A stretch of 5,380 bases of DNA, taken from positions 1 through 5,380 of the forward strand of contig CAZXQZ010000274.1 in assembly GCA_964642445.1 (NCBI GenBank). Direction: 5' to 3'. The position numbers and the translations under genes were made by a program. The DNA is from SSC4 sp964642445 (lineage in GTDB: Bacteria > Chloroflexota > Anaerolineae > SSC4 > Amarolineaceae). The notes under the pieces are model-generated. The model was given only the letters and a program-made list of their open reading frames with translations. It ran no database searches and was not told the DNA's origin. Shown here in pieces: positions 5,191 through 5,380 of the stretch; positions within the stretch are counted from its first letter, which is position 1; every line of letters starts with the position of its first letter.

Positions 5191-5380
5191 ATGAAAACGT
5201 TACCCACCCTCGTGATTTTGCTCCTGCTCTGCGGCCTGGCCCTGGCCGGCTGCGGGGGCCAGACCGACGAACCAGCCGACCAGGTCTTCAGCCTGCGCAC
5301 CGGTGTCGTGGAGGGACACATGGCGTACATCGGCGTGGGCGGGGCGATCGACGGCCAGGTCAACCCCGACCTGACCGTGC
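5191..5380 (+). CDS. Lipoprotein with N-terminal cupredoxin-like segment (3' end outside window)
   Basis: The 63 visible residues start with a classic lipoprotein signal peptide: MKTLPT, the hydrophobic stretch LVILLLLCGLALAG, and lipobox L18-A19-G20-C21, so Cys21 should be lipidated and the mature protein anchored on the outer face of the membrane. A short polar linker (GGQTDEPADQ) leads into VFSLRTGVVEGHMAYIGVGG and AIDGQVNPDLTV. This beta-strand pattern resembles the N-terminal cupredoxin domain found ahead of some copper nitrite reductase (NirK-like) and plastocyanin-type proteins. The Cu ligands (His, Cys, Met) would lie downstream, outside the window, so copper binding cannot be confirmed and no gene symbol is given. 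Lipoprotein: sure; cupredoxin: moderate; nitrite reductase: speculative. No promoter is evident outside the repeat array, so the array probably forms part of its leader or it is read from upstream. Confidence 0.75.
   Translation, partial: MKTLPTLVILLLLCGLALAGCGGQTDEPADQVFSLRTGVVEGHMAYIGVGGAIDGQVNPDLTV

Overview
The window is GC-rich bacterial DNA with tightly packed genes. The gene style suggests a Chloroflexota-like bacterium (Caldilineae/Anaerolineae type): an XRE-HTH + NB-ARC + TPR regulator, a short 6-phosphogluconate dehydrogenase, and a lipoprotein starting with a cupredoxin-like segment. No rRNA or other marker gene is present, so this placement is an inference.

Layout. Bases 2-370 (+) are the 3' end of a DUF2804-family gene. 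It converges, with a 29-bp gap, on a complete 301-aa decarboxylating 6-phosphogluconate dehydrogenase gene (400-1305, -). That gene has its own promoter, with a perfect TATAAT at 1351-1356. Between its promoter and the next gene lies a short open segment (1355-1483, -) that looks like the C-terminal end of an MFS-type transporter, probably a gene remnant. Bases 1500-4019 (-) encode an 839-aa STAND-type regulator. Its ATPase domain carries an in-frame insertion of about 84 bp made of a palindromic repeat. A 195-bp divergent intergenic region with promoter-like elements separates it from a 173-aa four-helix membrane protein (4215-4736, +). Next comes a 454-bp gene-free stretch. Its last ~330 bp are a striking array of three ~100-bp units built from GAGTAC hexamers and their reverse complement, running up to a lipoprotein gene (5191 to beyond the window end, +).

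How it fits together. The left half is ordinary metabolism with no obvious link to the right half. The membrane protein and the lipoprotein are co-oriented and may both act at the cell envelope. The lipoprotein start resembles the N-terminal cupredoxin domain of some NirK-like copper proteins. The divergent regulator could control the membrane protein, but nothing in the sequence proves it.

Most unusual features. First, the hexamer array: each unit can form a 13- or 19-bp perfect hairpin around a constant 16-nt loop, or a competing hairpin with the preceding hexamer tract. Each unit also holds an ATG-initiated micro-ORF, and the third runs in frame into the lipoprotein gene. Second, the palindromic repeat domesticated inside the NB-ARC ATPase, just after Walker B.
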